Source of the DNA: Artocarpus heterophyllus
Taxonomy: Eukaryota; Streptophyta; Magnoliopsida; Rosales; Moraceae
Length of the DNA: 64,000 nucleotides
Direction of reading: 5' to 3'
NCBI GenBank assembly: GCA_025403435.1
Contig: CM046350.1
Coordinates: 18,697,274 to 18,761,273 of the forward strand
The notes below the pieces were generated by a model. That model made no database searches, was not told the origin of the DNA, and saw only the letters and a list, made by a program, of their open reading frames with translations. Below are positions 22,426 through 34,416 of this stretch, one piece after another. Both the position numbers and the translations under genes were made by a program. Every line of letters begins with the position of its first letter. Within the stretch, counting starts at the first letter, position 1.

Positions 22426-25400
22426 ATGGCGAGCTCAAGCTCGGACGCTCTCACGACGACTCTCTGCAACTCAATCCAGGCACTGGGAAGAGGCTTCGAC
22501 GTGACCTCCGATATTCGGCTTCTCTACTGCAAAGGAGCTCAGGGCTCGAGGCTTGTGCAGATTGACGAAGCTCGAACCAAAGATCTTGTTCTCTCCGGCG
22601 GCCTTCTTGTTCCTAACGTCTCCGTCGATATCGATTGCTCTCCGCAGAAGAGAACCACTGAGAAAGTTCCCGTTTGCTCCTTCCATGAGGTTTTGATTGA
22701 TACTTCCTTTCTTTTTCTTTTTCTTTTTTTTTGGCTGTGATTTTGTTTGAGATTATATTCCAATTGTGGAATTTGTTCTCTTGGTTGTGTTTGATTTCTC
22801 GATCGTTTGCTTATGAATGGAAGAATTGTCATTCTACAAGCTTGTGTTTCGATAAATTGTCCTTAACATAGTTAATACTTGATTTTAGGATGGTGAAAAA
22901 TACTCTTCTTGAGATATATATACTTACTAGGAGTCTCTTCTGTAGTCAATGTTATATACCTGGTTTTTTCTAGACAGTTTTTTTCTATATTGGTTTTCTG
23001 AAAATCTGTGCTTTGATGCTAAATTCAAATATGTATTAGCTATTCAGTTCTTGAGTCCATACAACTAACAAGCTTTATACAGATAGGCTATGAACTTTGG
23101 TGATAGGCTGAAGTATGAGAATGCACCTTGAGAGTACCCAATATGTTTTAATGTATATCTTGTCATTATTCATTCGATCTCTAATCAGATGTTGGTATCC
23201 TTTTTAAAGATTCAGTTATGGCATTAACAACTATTTTTGCTTTTTGGAGAAGTCTTTTGAAAGGGCTTTTGAGAGACGTCTATTTATAAATGCTAAACTA
23301 TTGAGGGTAAATGAGTGTGGTAATAGACAAGCAACTGTGTATAGAATAAAAAGATAAAGCTGAATTTAAGCTGCTATATTCTATCTTGTTTTAACTACCC
23401 AACGCATTTAAGGAAATTAGGATGTGTTCTTGCTGAAAACCTTCTAAAGTTGCTGGAATTTCCATTTTTGAAAGTCTATGAGCTTTTAAGTTCCATATGG
23501 TGTTTTTATTTGTATATCTTGTTCCTAGGTTCTGTTTTCTTGTTGACTATTGCTATCAGGGTACAATGCTGCCTGCCTTTTTATCTAATTCTTGAACCAT
23601 CATTTTACTGACTTATATTCCTTTGCTGTTTCAATGGCAGATGGCAGAATACTTTAATATGGGATCTGGTATATCAGGGAATATTCCCCTAGGAAGCTTT
23701 AATTCCATGTTCAATTTCACCGGCTCTTGGCAAGTTGATGCTGCAGTCACCAAATCACTTGCAATGGTTGGATACCTAATTCCTCTGTATAAAGTTAAAC
23801 TAGAAAAGCAAAATTTAGTCTTGCATGACGAAATTAAGCGTGCTGTTCCGAACACTTGGGATCCTGCATCATTGGCAAGGTGAGCATTTTTCATTTATGT
23901 GTCAAAACTCTTTGGTAATCAAATATATTTTTTTGACTAATACCTCAGACGAGGTAGTTAACATCAACTAGGTTAGTGAGGTAGTACCTCTCAATGAGTT
24001 AAGATGTGCTTCCTTACCATTATGTTAGCTAATAGATCCCTGGGAGGAATGATGTTTTAATTGCACCAAATTACTAAATAAAGGATACAGCAAGTTCTTA
24101 TCTATTGCCAGATCAAATGGTGGAGATTGTGATCTACTTTCTGTGCATATTTGCACTTTTAGATTCTAGTAAGAGGCTAATTGTAAGGAGAACTTAACGA
24201 GCCCAAGGAAAAATTTTTTGGAGAACTCAACCCAACACAACCCCCAATCTCCCCCCATCCTGGACCAAGGTCTTGTTTTAACATGGAATAATGGACATTT
24301 TTTTTTCCCTATTTTATCATGTAAAGAGATCTAATTCAGCAATCTAGCAAAACATTTCAGGGATAGTGCCTTTGATATGGAGCCTAATTGCTATTAAGAA
24401 AAATGATCTGAGAAAAATTTCCCTTTTTTTTCCTTTTCTTTTTTTCATGTTATTTTTTCAGTTTCATCGAGAATTTTGGTACTCACATTGTTACATCGGC
24501 AACTATTGGTGGAAGAGATGTGGTTTACATTAGGCAACATCAGTCATCTCCTTTGTCAGTAATGGACATTGAGAATTATGTGAAGGACATGGGTGATCAT
24601 AGGTTTCAGGACTCTACAAGCCAGTCCAATGCTGGCCCCTTAAAGTATAAAGACAAGGTTTGGGTGACGTTACAATTTTATAGCAATTTTTTTGTATTGG
24701 AGGAAAAATATATTTTCTTACGAAGTTGTTCAATTTCTCAATCATTTGTCACTTTTTAAGAGCTGTGTGCTACCAGTAGCTAATTGCATCATCTGCCTCT
24801 TTCTTGAAATAATTTTAAAGATTATATATATATATATGTTTGTTCTTGTAAGTCTCTGACAACAGCTACTGTTTCGTTCATCAAGTTTATCTTTGTTCCT
24901 GTTGAAGGCTCCTTCATAATTTAATTTTCTTCCGCAGGATGTTACTGTAATCTTTAGAAGGCGTGGTGGGGATGATCTGGAGCAAAGTCATGCCAAATGG
25001 GCAGAGACTGTAAGATTGGCACCAGATGTGATCAACATGACGTTTACTCCTATTGTTTCTCTGCTTGATGGAGTACCTGGAACAAAGCATTTGGCCCGTG
25101 CAATTGACTTATATTTAGAGTGTAAGATTTATCTAAAATTTACTTTACTAAAGATCTATATTTTCCAAATGATGCTGAAAAGGTTATTTTTCTCCCTTTT
25201 TAATTAGTATTTCTACATAACATCTTACACACAAAATATAGGTCAATTTCTACATAAAAATTTTACCTGAGATTTTGGCTAGAGTTTTTCAATTAGTTGA
25301 TTGTAGCTGCTGGGGAAAAGTTTCAACTAGAAATATGGAGAATCATGTCCTTCGACCACTAACTGTTGTCTAGTAAATGTTATTCCTAGGTTACACTTAC

Positions 25401-26990
25401 TAGGGAGGGTTGAAAGGAAAAAAGTATAGCCATCAATTTTAAATAGCTGACTTGAATGGGAACTTTATTGCCAAATTTCTTGTTTCAGTCTTGTTGGAAT
25501 ATTTTCTTGATGATATGGGTGAAAACTAAAATATGTTAGACTCGAGCCCAACCGAACTTAGTAATATACCTACTTTGATTTTTCATTCGTGAAAAGTGTG
25601 ATCTCTGTTAACCCCCCTGAAATGTGGCTTCACCATGTCCATATTATATGATCCGACATTTTTTCGTCTTGTATACTTCCCCTTCTTGATCTTTCTATTG
25701 CTATGTAGTTTAGTGTTCTGGTTATTACAGATGATTTTATGACATGTTTATTCAATTGTCGTTGCTTTTACTAGACAAGCCGCCTATTGAAGATCTGCAA
25801 TATTTCTTGGATTTCCAAATTGCACGAGTTTGGGCCCCTGAGCAGTATAATCTACAGAGAAAGGAGCCCGTGTGTCCATCTCTTCAGTTCAGCCTGATGG
25901 GTCCAAAGCTGTATGTTAGCCCAGATCAGGTATTTTTCCTTGTTTAAAATATAATTATATTAATTAATATGAAGAGGAACCACATTCGCTGAAATAGAGT
26001 TCGCATAAGATGGGAAGAAAACTTCAAGATTATGGTTTTTTTGGCAAAAAGGATATGTAAAAAAAATCTGGAAACTAGTACAAAGATCAAGAGCTCAACG
26101 GTATGCAGTTTCTGATATGTGAGGTAGTGCCTAGGAAATAGACAAGTGCAAAGCTATCTTGTTTTAAAACTCATTTAAGTGCAAAGCTACAAACAATAGA
26201 TCTCCTTGAGATTGCAGTCTTCATAATTTTCCACATCAAAGAATGTATCACCGTTTGCTACATCTCAAGTGTTTCTTTAGTTGAACAACGAAACAACGAA
26301 TGATTGTTTCAGGTAAATTAAAAAGTATCCATGTTTTTACAGGTAACAGTAGGCCGCAAGCCCGTCACTGGGCTCAGACTTAGCCTTGAAGGCAGCAAGC
26401 AAAACCGACTTTCTATACATTTGCAGCATTTAGTGTCTCTTCCTAAAATCTTTCAACCTCACTGGGACACACACGTGGCCATTGGGGCTCCCAGATGGCA
26501 AGGTCCAGAGGAGCAAGATAGCCGTTGGTTCGAACCAATCAAGTGGAAGAACTTCTCCCATGTAAGCACTGCACCAATAGAGTACACAGAGACTTGCATA
26601 GGAGACCTCTCTGGTGTTCATATTGTCACCGGAGCTCAGCTTGGCGTTTGGGATTTTGGTGCCAAAAATGTCTTGCACCTCAAACTCCTCTTCTCCAAAG
26701 TTCCAGGCTGCACGATAAGGCGGTCCGTTTGGGATCACAACCCTTCTGCCCCATCTTCCATGCAAAAGCCTGATGGCTCCTCATCATCATATGTAAACAA
26801 CAGAGCCACTGACGATAAAAAGGAGGATAACTCAATCCAAACTGGAAAACTAGCTAAAATTGTAGACATGACGGAAATGTTGAAGGGTCCACAGGATATT
26901 CCGGGTCATTGGTTGGTCACGGGTGCCAAGCTTGGGGTAGACAAGGGAAAGATTGTATTGAGAGTGAAGTATTCCTTGCTGAATTACTGA
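22426..26990 (+). CDS. MACPF domain-containing protein, NSL1/CAD1 family
   Basis: Six exons give 561 aa: 22426-22689, 23641-23879, 24462-24657, 24938-25121, 25775-25929 and 26343-26990. All introns are GT-AG and the phases join cleanly. The start MASSSSDALTTTLCNSIQAL fits the family; an in-frame ATG 39 bases upstream (22387) is less likely. The N-terminal part has the plant signature ALGRGFDVTSDIRLLYCKG. The MACPF signature FIENFGTHIVTSATIGGRD is at about residues 169-187. The C-terminal third has the family's PGHWLVTGAKLGV near the end. In Arabidopsis, CAD1 and NSL1 of this family restrain salicylate-dependent defence and cell death; a pore-forming role in plants is inferred, not shown. No signal peptide is evident. 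It appears intact and of normal length. Confidence 0.93.
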
Positions 26991-29884
26991 TCCTCTTTTG
27001 TGTTTTGTAATTTTAGGCTTTTCCACTAGGAATTGAGTAGTCAAGCATTCTTTGCACAGCATTTCCCTGTCATTTGGTTTTGTACATCTTGTATTTTGCT
27101 TGTGAAGTCCTCTCAGTTGCTAGTTACAATCATTATTTGTCTCCGATTGGTCTTTTTCTTTCCAAAATTCCTTTTACATAATTTGTTCATCATAAGACAA
27201 GATTATGTTTCTGATAAATAATAGATTTGTCCTAGTTTCTATATGTACATGGTAATTCTTCTTTTTCCCATGTGACATCAATGATTCTCTGTTTTGCAGA
27301 CTGATGATTTCGTGTCTGCTTTGTATTTTTGGTGGTGATGGCTTCCTGTTTTATTCTCTGTAACTTTAAAATTGTCAAATTTATCTGTAATTTCATGTAC
27401 ACAGTTCTTGTTCAAAGACATTAATTATGTTGTTGAATAAAAAATGAACTTGAGATAAATAATATGTAAATAATAACGTAGTAAAATTTTTCTCCCTGTA
27501 AAACCACATCCGATTTAATCAAAAGGTGAAAGAATTCGAATCTCCCATCTCTAAGTAAAAAAAAAAAAAAAGAAACTCTCGGCATAACAACTGTGTTAAT
27601 GCAGTGTAATTTTTATTTCCCATATTAGATATATATGTATGTATATATGTATAACAATTCATAAAATATTAGACTAGAAAAGGATGGGGTCCGACAGGTC
27701 TTCGTCTGAAAACTTTCAATATTAAAACTTTAAAACGCACCAAATAACAAATAAAACAAATTCACAAAACTATCTCTCTCTAGATGTATATGTGTATGTA
27801 CATATATTTGAAAACTTGTCATTATTGGTATTACTTTACAACGATTACGACTGATTATTATTAATTATTATTATTATTAATACTAAGAGAAGGACCGTTT
27901 ATTATTATGGTGCTAAGAAATGCAAAATCTTCTAGTTTTAGAAAAAATCAGTGGTCCCTAACGCCGGCCATGATAACACATTAATGCGTCTTTCAAGAGG
28001 CAACCAAATCACAAAATGTTCACTTCTTGTTTCGATTAGTCCGAAGTTCAAATTCTGATACCAAAAACCAAATAGAAAAGGGAACAAATTGAAAAGGTCC
28101 TCAACCCAAGCATCTGATCAACTCAGATCCCATAGAGAGAAAGGTCAATTGGTTTAAGAAGCACAAGCGAGCATTCACAATGAGACAATTGTAAGAGTAG
28201 TGATGAATACAAAGCAGATCACTAATTTATACTTATTTCTTTCTTGCTCTCTCTTTATCTTTTTGCCAGAAGCTAGCATTATAAAACTTACAAGAGTATA
28301 TATGTATCCCTAGCTAGACTCAACCAATAATATGGCTTAGAACTTAGCCTGTTTGGCTTAGAACATAAGTAAAGTTTCAAATTGTAAATAAAGGATAAAA
28401 GAATTAAATTTCAAAAACTTAATAGCGCACGTGCCCCCACTCAACGTAAAATGGCTCTGCCACAACTATCAAACAAAATCAAACTTTTCTGAGTCTTTTT
28501 ATTTATTATTATTTTTTCAAAGAGAGCGGTTATTAATATCAAGAAATTATAACTAATGCAAACCTAAAAAAAAAAAAAAAACCACCCATAGTACTATATT
28601 CCTAAAAGTTTTTTAAGTACTGTAGATTTTTGATACACAGTAGCGATTGAACTATGTGTGCAACACAATGTGAATGCTTGAGTAGCATGTCCCAATTCAA
28701 GTGTTTGTGCCCTCTTAATTTTTAATTTTCCCCTCAATGACATGATATCAATGTCCTTTTTCTCTTGTTTATGTTATGGACTAACAAAAGGAAGACAAAC
28801 CTGTAATTTGCCCAAAAAATGTAAATAAATAATCTCATTAAAAGCGACATTTGCATAACAAAAATTTATGCCACTTTCTTTAGTTTTTCAGAGTGATATC
28901 ATGACAATATAGCATCTATATAATACTAACTGCCTAAAGTGATTGCTAGCAACTGATCAAAGAAACAGGCGCATACTTGTGTCCAAGGAGCAAAATGGTT
29001 CTCCCAAAATGAGATAAAATTTGCCCCAACACTTCTTACAATTTGGTGCACATCCAATGATTATATTCTACTACACTGTTCTAATGCTGATCTAAGTTAC
29101 ATCTAGAACTCCCCTATAAAATATTAAAAAAAATAGTGTTAGAGACATCAAAATTTTTTTTATTATTTTATATCAATTTCGAGTTGCTATTTTTCATTAT
29201 CAAATACAATAATTTATTATATTGTTCCGGTAATACCTTTTAGATACTAATCAATAAAAAATGTTTAACTCGAAACTGATTAAAAAAAATTAAAGTTAAA
29301 GTTGGTATCTCTAACATTCTTTAAAATGAAAAAAATAGATCTGCCTTTATAAGTTTATTAAATTTAAGGGAGATGACGATTCATGCGTGGTATTATTATG
29401 CAGTCTTATTTTTAGGTTTTTTTAAATAAGAAAAGAAAAAACTCATTTACATTATGAAATTATAGCATATGACAAATTATGAGTATTTTAGGCACTCTTC
29501 ATAATTAGCAACTTAATGGACTGCAAGTTTCCATTTCCCGGATCTATATAAACAAGCTATATACACACACATTAACAAGCTGTCTAAACAAAAAATCTAT
29601 ATATATTAAAATAGGCAATTTCTCAACACCAAAGTCGGCAACATATATCAAGCAAATGTACCTTCACAAATATTAGTGACATCTAAAAATGATAAAAAAG
29701 GCATCATTGTCATGAGAAGTGGTCCTCGTCGCCACCTATATGCACCATAGCGGCAATACATTCAATTCAATTTACGTACTCTTCTTATATATACAAGTCT
29801 ATGTAGTACCTTCTCTACCAATCTCACCAAAATATCTAACTAGCTAGCGCCGGAGGCCTGAAAATTAGACTGTATTAGCTAGTC
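26991..29884. other. Intergenic region between MACPF and NPF genes
   Basis: Holds the 3' UTR of the MACPF gene and the promoter of the transporter. TATA-like TCTATATAAAC near 29545 and TTATATATACAAG near 29784 are candidates; the second is about 100 bases before the proposed start. Simple repeats include ATTATTATTATTATT near 27860 and a TATGTATATATG run at 27630-27655. No further gene is seen. Confidence 0.5.
27436..27441 (+). terminator. Candidate polyadenylation signal of the MACPF gene
   Basis: AATAAA lies 446 bases after the stop codon. Plant poly(A) signals are loose, so an earlier site such as the GATAAATAATAG near 27210 is equally possible. Confidence 0.3.
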
Positions 29885-32800
29885 ATGGTATAGTTTAATT
29901 CCCCTTTTCTTTTCTGTTCTTAATCTCCCCATCTTATAATTCGAGTTCTTCAATCACTTGACTTATAATGAAGCATTTTGAGCTCTTTCTTGTAACTCTA
30001 ATCATACTCTTTCTGTATAAACAGGATAAGAAATTGCCCGAGCTTGTTGAAGGAAAGGTGGATTGGAAGGGAAGGACAGCTATAAAGTATAAACATGGAG
30101 GAATAAGAGCTTCTTTGCTCATCCTAGGTAACTAAATTCATTGTGCATAGGTGTAATTTGCAATTAAGCGTGCATGGAAATTATACCATTTGACTTTGAC
30201 TAGTGATAACCCAGTTGGTAAGGGTAGGGTTGAATGATTAACGAGAGTTCTTAAGCTCGAATCTTGAAAACAAGTAGGTTGATATCAAAAAATGATACCA
30301 TGTGATTTTTTTATAACTCCCTAGCTAAAGCTTAGTTGATCAACTTTCTGGGTAAACATCTATTGCTCTTGAACTTTATAAGCTTTTGATCATTTGATTT
30401 TTATAAGCTTGTCTTATGAGGAATAAAGCTCCACATAATGATAAAGTTTGAGTGATAAATGACATATAATCCAATCAATGGATTAATTTGCATGTATTTT
30501 TTCTATTCAATAAGCTTTTTTAATTAAATAATGGCTTATATTGCTTTTTTTAATGATTTATCTGTGTTGATATTTCCAGCGACATTCGGATTCGAAAACC
30601 TGGCAACTTTGGCTCTGGCAGTGAACTTGGTGACATACTTCTTTGGGCTGCTGCACTTTAGCGTAGCAGATGCTGCAAACCATCTTACCAACTTCCTGGG
30701 CACTAGTTATATTCTCTCTATTGTTATGGCTGTTTTGGCAGACACCTTCATCGGCAGATTCAGAACTACAGTGATCGGAGGATGCCTTGAATTTCTGGTT
30801 TGTATTTTATATGCTTTTCTTATAATTGGACTACAATATAAAACATATATTTCAATTATATAAAATCTCCCATCTAATAAATTATTCAGTTAGTCTACTC
30901 GACTGTAAAAATCTCAACCAAAAAAAAAAAAGAAAGAAAACATAGCTTATTTTTTAACGGTTTTTACATGATCTATTATAAAATTACGAAGTTAACTCCA
31001 CTAAGCTGCCTATGGTTTCTCACGTCTTTTTTTTTTTTTTTTTTGGAAATTTGAGGAATATGCTCGGACAATTTTATAGATAAGCAACTCTTTCTGGGAC
31101 GTTTAAAAGTCAATGATGAAAATGAAATTTGACATATAAATTAAACAATAAAAAAAAGATTAATTTTCTTTTCTGTTATAATATTTCAGGGACTGGGGTT
31201 ATTGACTATACAAGCCCACTTCCCCAAGCTTAAGCCACCACCATGCAACGTCTTCGATCCAGCAGCTAATTGCGAGAAACTCTCCGGCAGCCATAAGGCA
31301 CTTCTTTTTGTAGGTCTTTACTTGTTGGCCATCGGCAGCGGAGGGGTAAAGGCTGCTTTACCATCACATGGAGCTGATCAATTCGATGAGAAAGACCCAA
31401 AAGAGGCAAAGCAGATGTCCAGCTTCTTCAACTCGCTTTTACTCGCCGTATGCATTGGTGGTGCTGGCAGCTTAACGCTACTAGTCTGGATCCAAGATAA
31501 TAAAGGCTGGGACTGGGGCTTTGGGATCTCCACAATAGCCATCCTCTTGGCTGTCCTTTTATTTGCTGCAGGATTACCTATGTACCGTTTGCAAACCATT
31601 GGAGGAACTACCAACCCAGCCGTTGAAATTATGCAGGTTTGTGCTCAATTAATGTTGTCCTTTTGTGTTCTTTTTTTTTTTTTTCAAGGAATTATATTTT
31701 GGTTGAAAATGGAAAGCAACTTTCTGCTTTCTATATGTAGTTATGATTACAAGAAATGAAAAAGAATATGCATGGGTTCATCCAACTTTACTAATACATA
31801 TATATATATATATATATTTATATATACACATATATACGTACCATGTTAATTATTTTATTTTGATTTAAATATAAAGCAAAGTGTGATGTTCATTAATGTT
31901 GAATTTTTTCCCCCTCGTTTCAGGTTTATGTTGCAGCCATTCGCAACAGACACCTTAGTCTTCCCGAGGACCCGAGAGACCTCTACGAGTTAAACATGGA
32001 CAAAGAAGCTGCTCTCGAAATAGAATTTCTTCCTCACACCGACGCTTTCAGGTCCTCCTTCAACTCTTTTAACAAGTTTTTTCTTCAAATTAAAATTAGT
32101 ATATAATTTCACCTCATCTTGCTATATGACATGTTATTCTGTCAAAACAGTAGGGACATTTTGTCCTTTTTTAACCGTTTAATTAAATTTTGATGGTCAG
32201 AGTTATAGGCGCCCACGTTAAAATAGTGCACTGTAGTTCACAAAATTGCATTAACTCGTATAGTTATCTTATTTAATCTTATAAGTTATAACCTAGTACT
32301 AATAAAATAGTGGGACTCAGTCTAAAAAATAAATATAAGCAGTGGAGTTTTAACCCATGTAAGATTTTTTTAATAAACCAAGCCGTTAAAAACCAGTTAA
32401 ATATTTAAAACTACCTTTGATTATTTTTTATTTTTTATTCTTTTTTTCAGGTTCTTAGACAAAGCAGCAATAATCTCGGAAAGTACAAACGAATCAGAAA
32501 CTTCCCCTCCAAATCCATGGAGACTCTGCAGGGTAACCCAAGTCGAAAATGCCAAGACCCTCCTCGGAATGGTTCCAATCTTCGGCTGCACAATCATCAT
32601 GACTCTCTGCCTCGCCCAGCTCCAAACCTTCTCCGTCCAACAAGCCCAAACCATGGACAAATCCATCACATCCTCTTTTGAAATCCCCCCAGCTTCCCTC
32701 CCCATCCTCCCCGTCGCATTCCTCATCGTCATCATCCCTTTCTATGACCAAGTCATTGTCCCTTTTGCTCGAAAGCTCACCGGCATCCCCACCGGAATCA

Positions 32801-33330
32801 CCCACCTTCAGCGGATTGGCGTCGGCCTCGTCCTCTCTGCCCTCTCTATGGCAGTTGCCGCCATCCTCGAGGCCAGGCGCAAGGCCGTCGCTCGCTCCCA
32901 TGGGCTCCTCGACGCAGATCCCAGGACGCAGCCTCTTCCCATAAGCATTTTCTGGCTGTCGTTTCAGTACTTCATATTCGGGATCGCCGATATGTTCACC
33001 TACGTGGGGTTGTTGGAGTTCTTCTACTCTGAAGCTCCCAAGGCCTTGAAGTCTTTCTCAACGTGCTTTCTATGGACTTCCATGGCGCTCGGGTATTTTT
33101 GCAGCACTGTTTTGGTGAAGATCGTTAACGACGCCACCAAGGGGATCACGAGAAGTCGGGGGTGGTTGGCAGGGAATAATTTAAACAGAAATCATTTGAA
33201 TCTGTTCTATTGGCTGCTTTCCATTATGAGCTTGACCAATTTCTTGGTGTATATGTTTGCTGCTGTGAGGTACAAGTATAGGACTCAAAACCTTATGGTG
33301 AAGGATGATGATGAAAAAAGCAAGGCATAG
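29885..33330 (+). CDS. NRT1/PTR family (NPF) transporter, probably subfamily 4
   Basis: Proposed exons: 29885-29887 (ATG only), 30025-30127, 30580-30797, 31190-31636, 31924-32051 and 32451-33330, giving 592 aa, normal for NPF. Introns are GT-AG with consistent phases. Alternatively ATG 29969 reads through in frame into exon 2 ([19 protein letters not shown] then [10 protein letters not shown]), which would add an unusual hydrophobic start. Family marks: [55 protein letters not shown], a tryptophan-rich [25 protein letters not shown] and [12 protein letters not shown]. About 12 membrane spans are expected. NPF proteins are proton-coupled carriers of nitrate, peptides or hormones at membranes; subfamily 4 includes NRT1.2/AIT1 (nitrate, abscisic acid). 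The usual TM1 ExxER motif is not present (FGFENLA instead). The substrate cannot be read from sequence. Confidence 0.9.
30203..30290 (+). mobile_element. Possible tRNA-derived SINE relic in an NPF intron
   Basis: GATAACCCAGTTGGTAAGG resembles an A box and AGCTCGAATCT a B box about 45 bases later, the layout of tRNA-derived SINE heads. It lies within the intron after exon 2. Ends and tail are not defined. Confidence 0.3.
31795..31840. repeat. TA dinucleotide microsatellite in an NPF intron
   Basis: Runs of ATATATATATATATATAT with interruptions, between exons 4 and 5 of the transporter. Confidence 0.85.
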
Positions 33331-33850
33331 ATATAGAAAATTAGTGAGAGAGTGAGAGGGGAAAGAAGGGTTAATGTTACGAGACATCGAATGAAAACAA
33401 GTGGATCTTTTATTTGGTATATGAATATCTCGCCTATAAATGTTTTTTTTTTGTTTTTTTTTTTTTTTAATTTCTAAGTTGGATTAGTGGTTGTGTAGGC
33501 GATAAAAAAAATTATAATGGCCTCCATTCGTATTCTTTTTAAAATTTTTAAAAATATTTTGTATATTTTTTGATACAAAAAGTTAAAAAATATTTTCAAC
33601 ACAATTTTTAAAATATGTTTATTTTTTAAAACAAAACTATTTTTACAACAAATTATTTCTTCAACTTTATTTTTTGTTTCGTAACATGTTCTACAATTGT
33701 TTAATACCTGCTATTAATTTTAATTGTTTTCTTTAATTAAATTTGTTATTTTTTTTATTCTCCTTAAATTTAATACACAAATGCCCTTTTATTTCTGTCT
33801 GTTTAAAAATCTCTTTTTCTTATTTTTTTTAAAAATAATAATTTTATATT
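33331..33850. other. NPF 3' flank up to element 2
   Basis: Presumed 3' UTR followed by AT-rich sequence. No gene is seen. The next feature is the 3' LTR of element 2, whose minus-strand promoter faces back towards this gene. Confidence 0.5.
33846..33850. repeat. Target site duplication of element 2, left (ATATT)
   Basis: ATATT adjoins the left LTR and is repeated at 40465-40469. Confidence 0.8.
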
Positions 33851-34200
33851 TGTTATGAAATAAAGCAAAATATAACAAAAGACTAAAGAGAATAATAGAG
33901 AAAGACAAAAGAAAATTAGAGACAAAATAACTTTCTATACTTTTACTTGTGAGGGATAAACTTACAAGCTTAGTACAACTACTATTTATAGGCTAAGTCA
34001 TCATGCTAGTGGTAATGGTAATAGGCATAACTTACATAGGTTTCATATACAATTAAAGGAGACATAATGCACAATATTAAGAGGGATTTAATGGGGTGAT
34101 AATGTGGTCTAAATATGAATTATAAATATGTAATAAAATGTTTGCATGTAACTCATGGAATACCAAGAGGTGGCATCCACACATACTTGATTCACATCCA
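33851..34200 (-). repeat. Element 2 3' LTR
   Basis: On the plus strand it runs from TGTTATGAAATAAAGC to ATTCACATCCA; on the minus strand it begins TGGATGTGAATC and ends CATAACA. A TATA box (TATAAATA, minus) is at 33983-33990. Confidence 0.9.
33983..33990 (-). promoter_or_regulatory. TATA box in the element 2 3' LTR, facing the NPF gene
   Basis: TATAAATA on the minus strand within CTATAAATAG. Transcription from it would run left, antisense to the NPF gene whose stop codon is about 650 bases away. The same motif is in the other LTR at 40248-40255. Activity is not known. Confidence 0.5.
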
Positions 34201-34416
34201 TACAAATAATATGCCTCATTAAAAACCTTACCAAGAAAAAAACCTAATAAGAAAAAATCTTAGTGAAGGAAAAAAGAGTACATAATTATTGTATGTTTTG
34301 CATTTAGGATTGCCTCATTAAAAACCTTGCCTAAAGAACCCAATGGGACAAAAACCTAGGCTAAGGGAAAAAGAGTACAATATGCAGTGTCTCCCCCTCA
34401 TGTCAACATCTCTTTT

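Noticed and set aside
32421..32901. Minus-strand frames of 104 and 135 codons
   Set aside because: They are shadows of the last NPF exon, whose plus-strand reading is a conserved transporter C-terminus.
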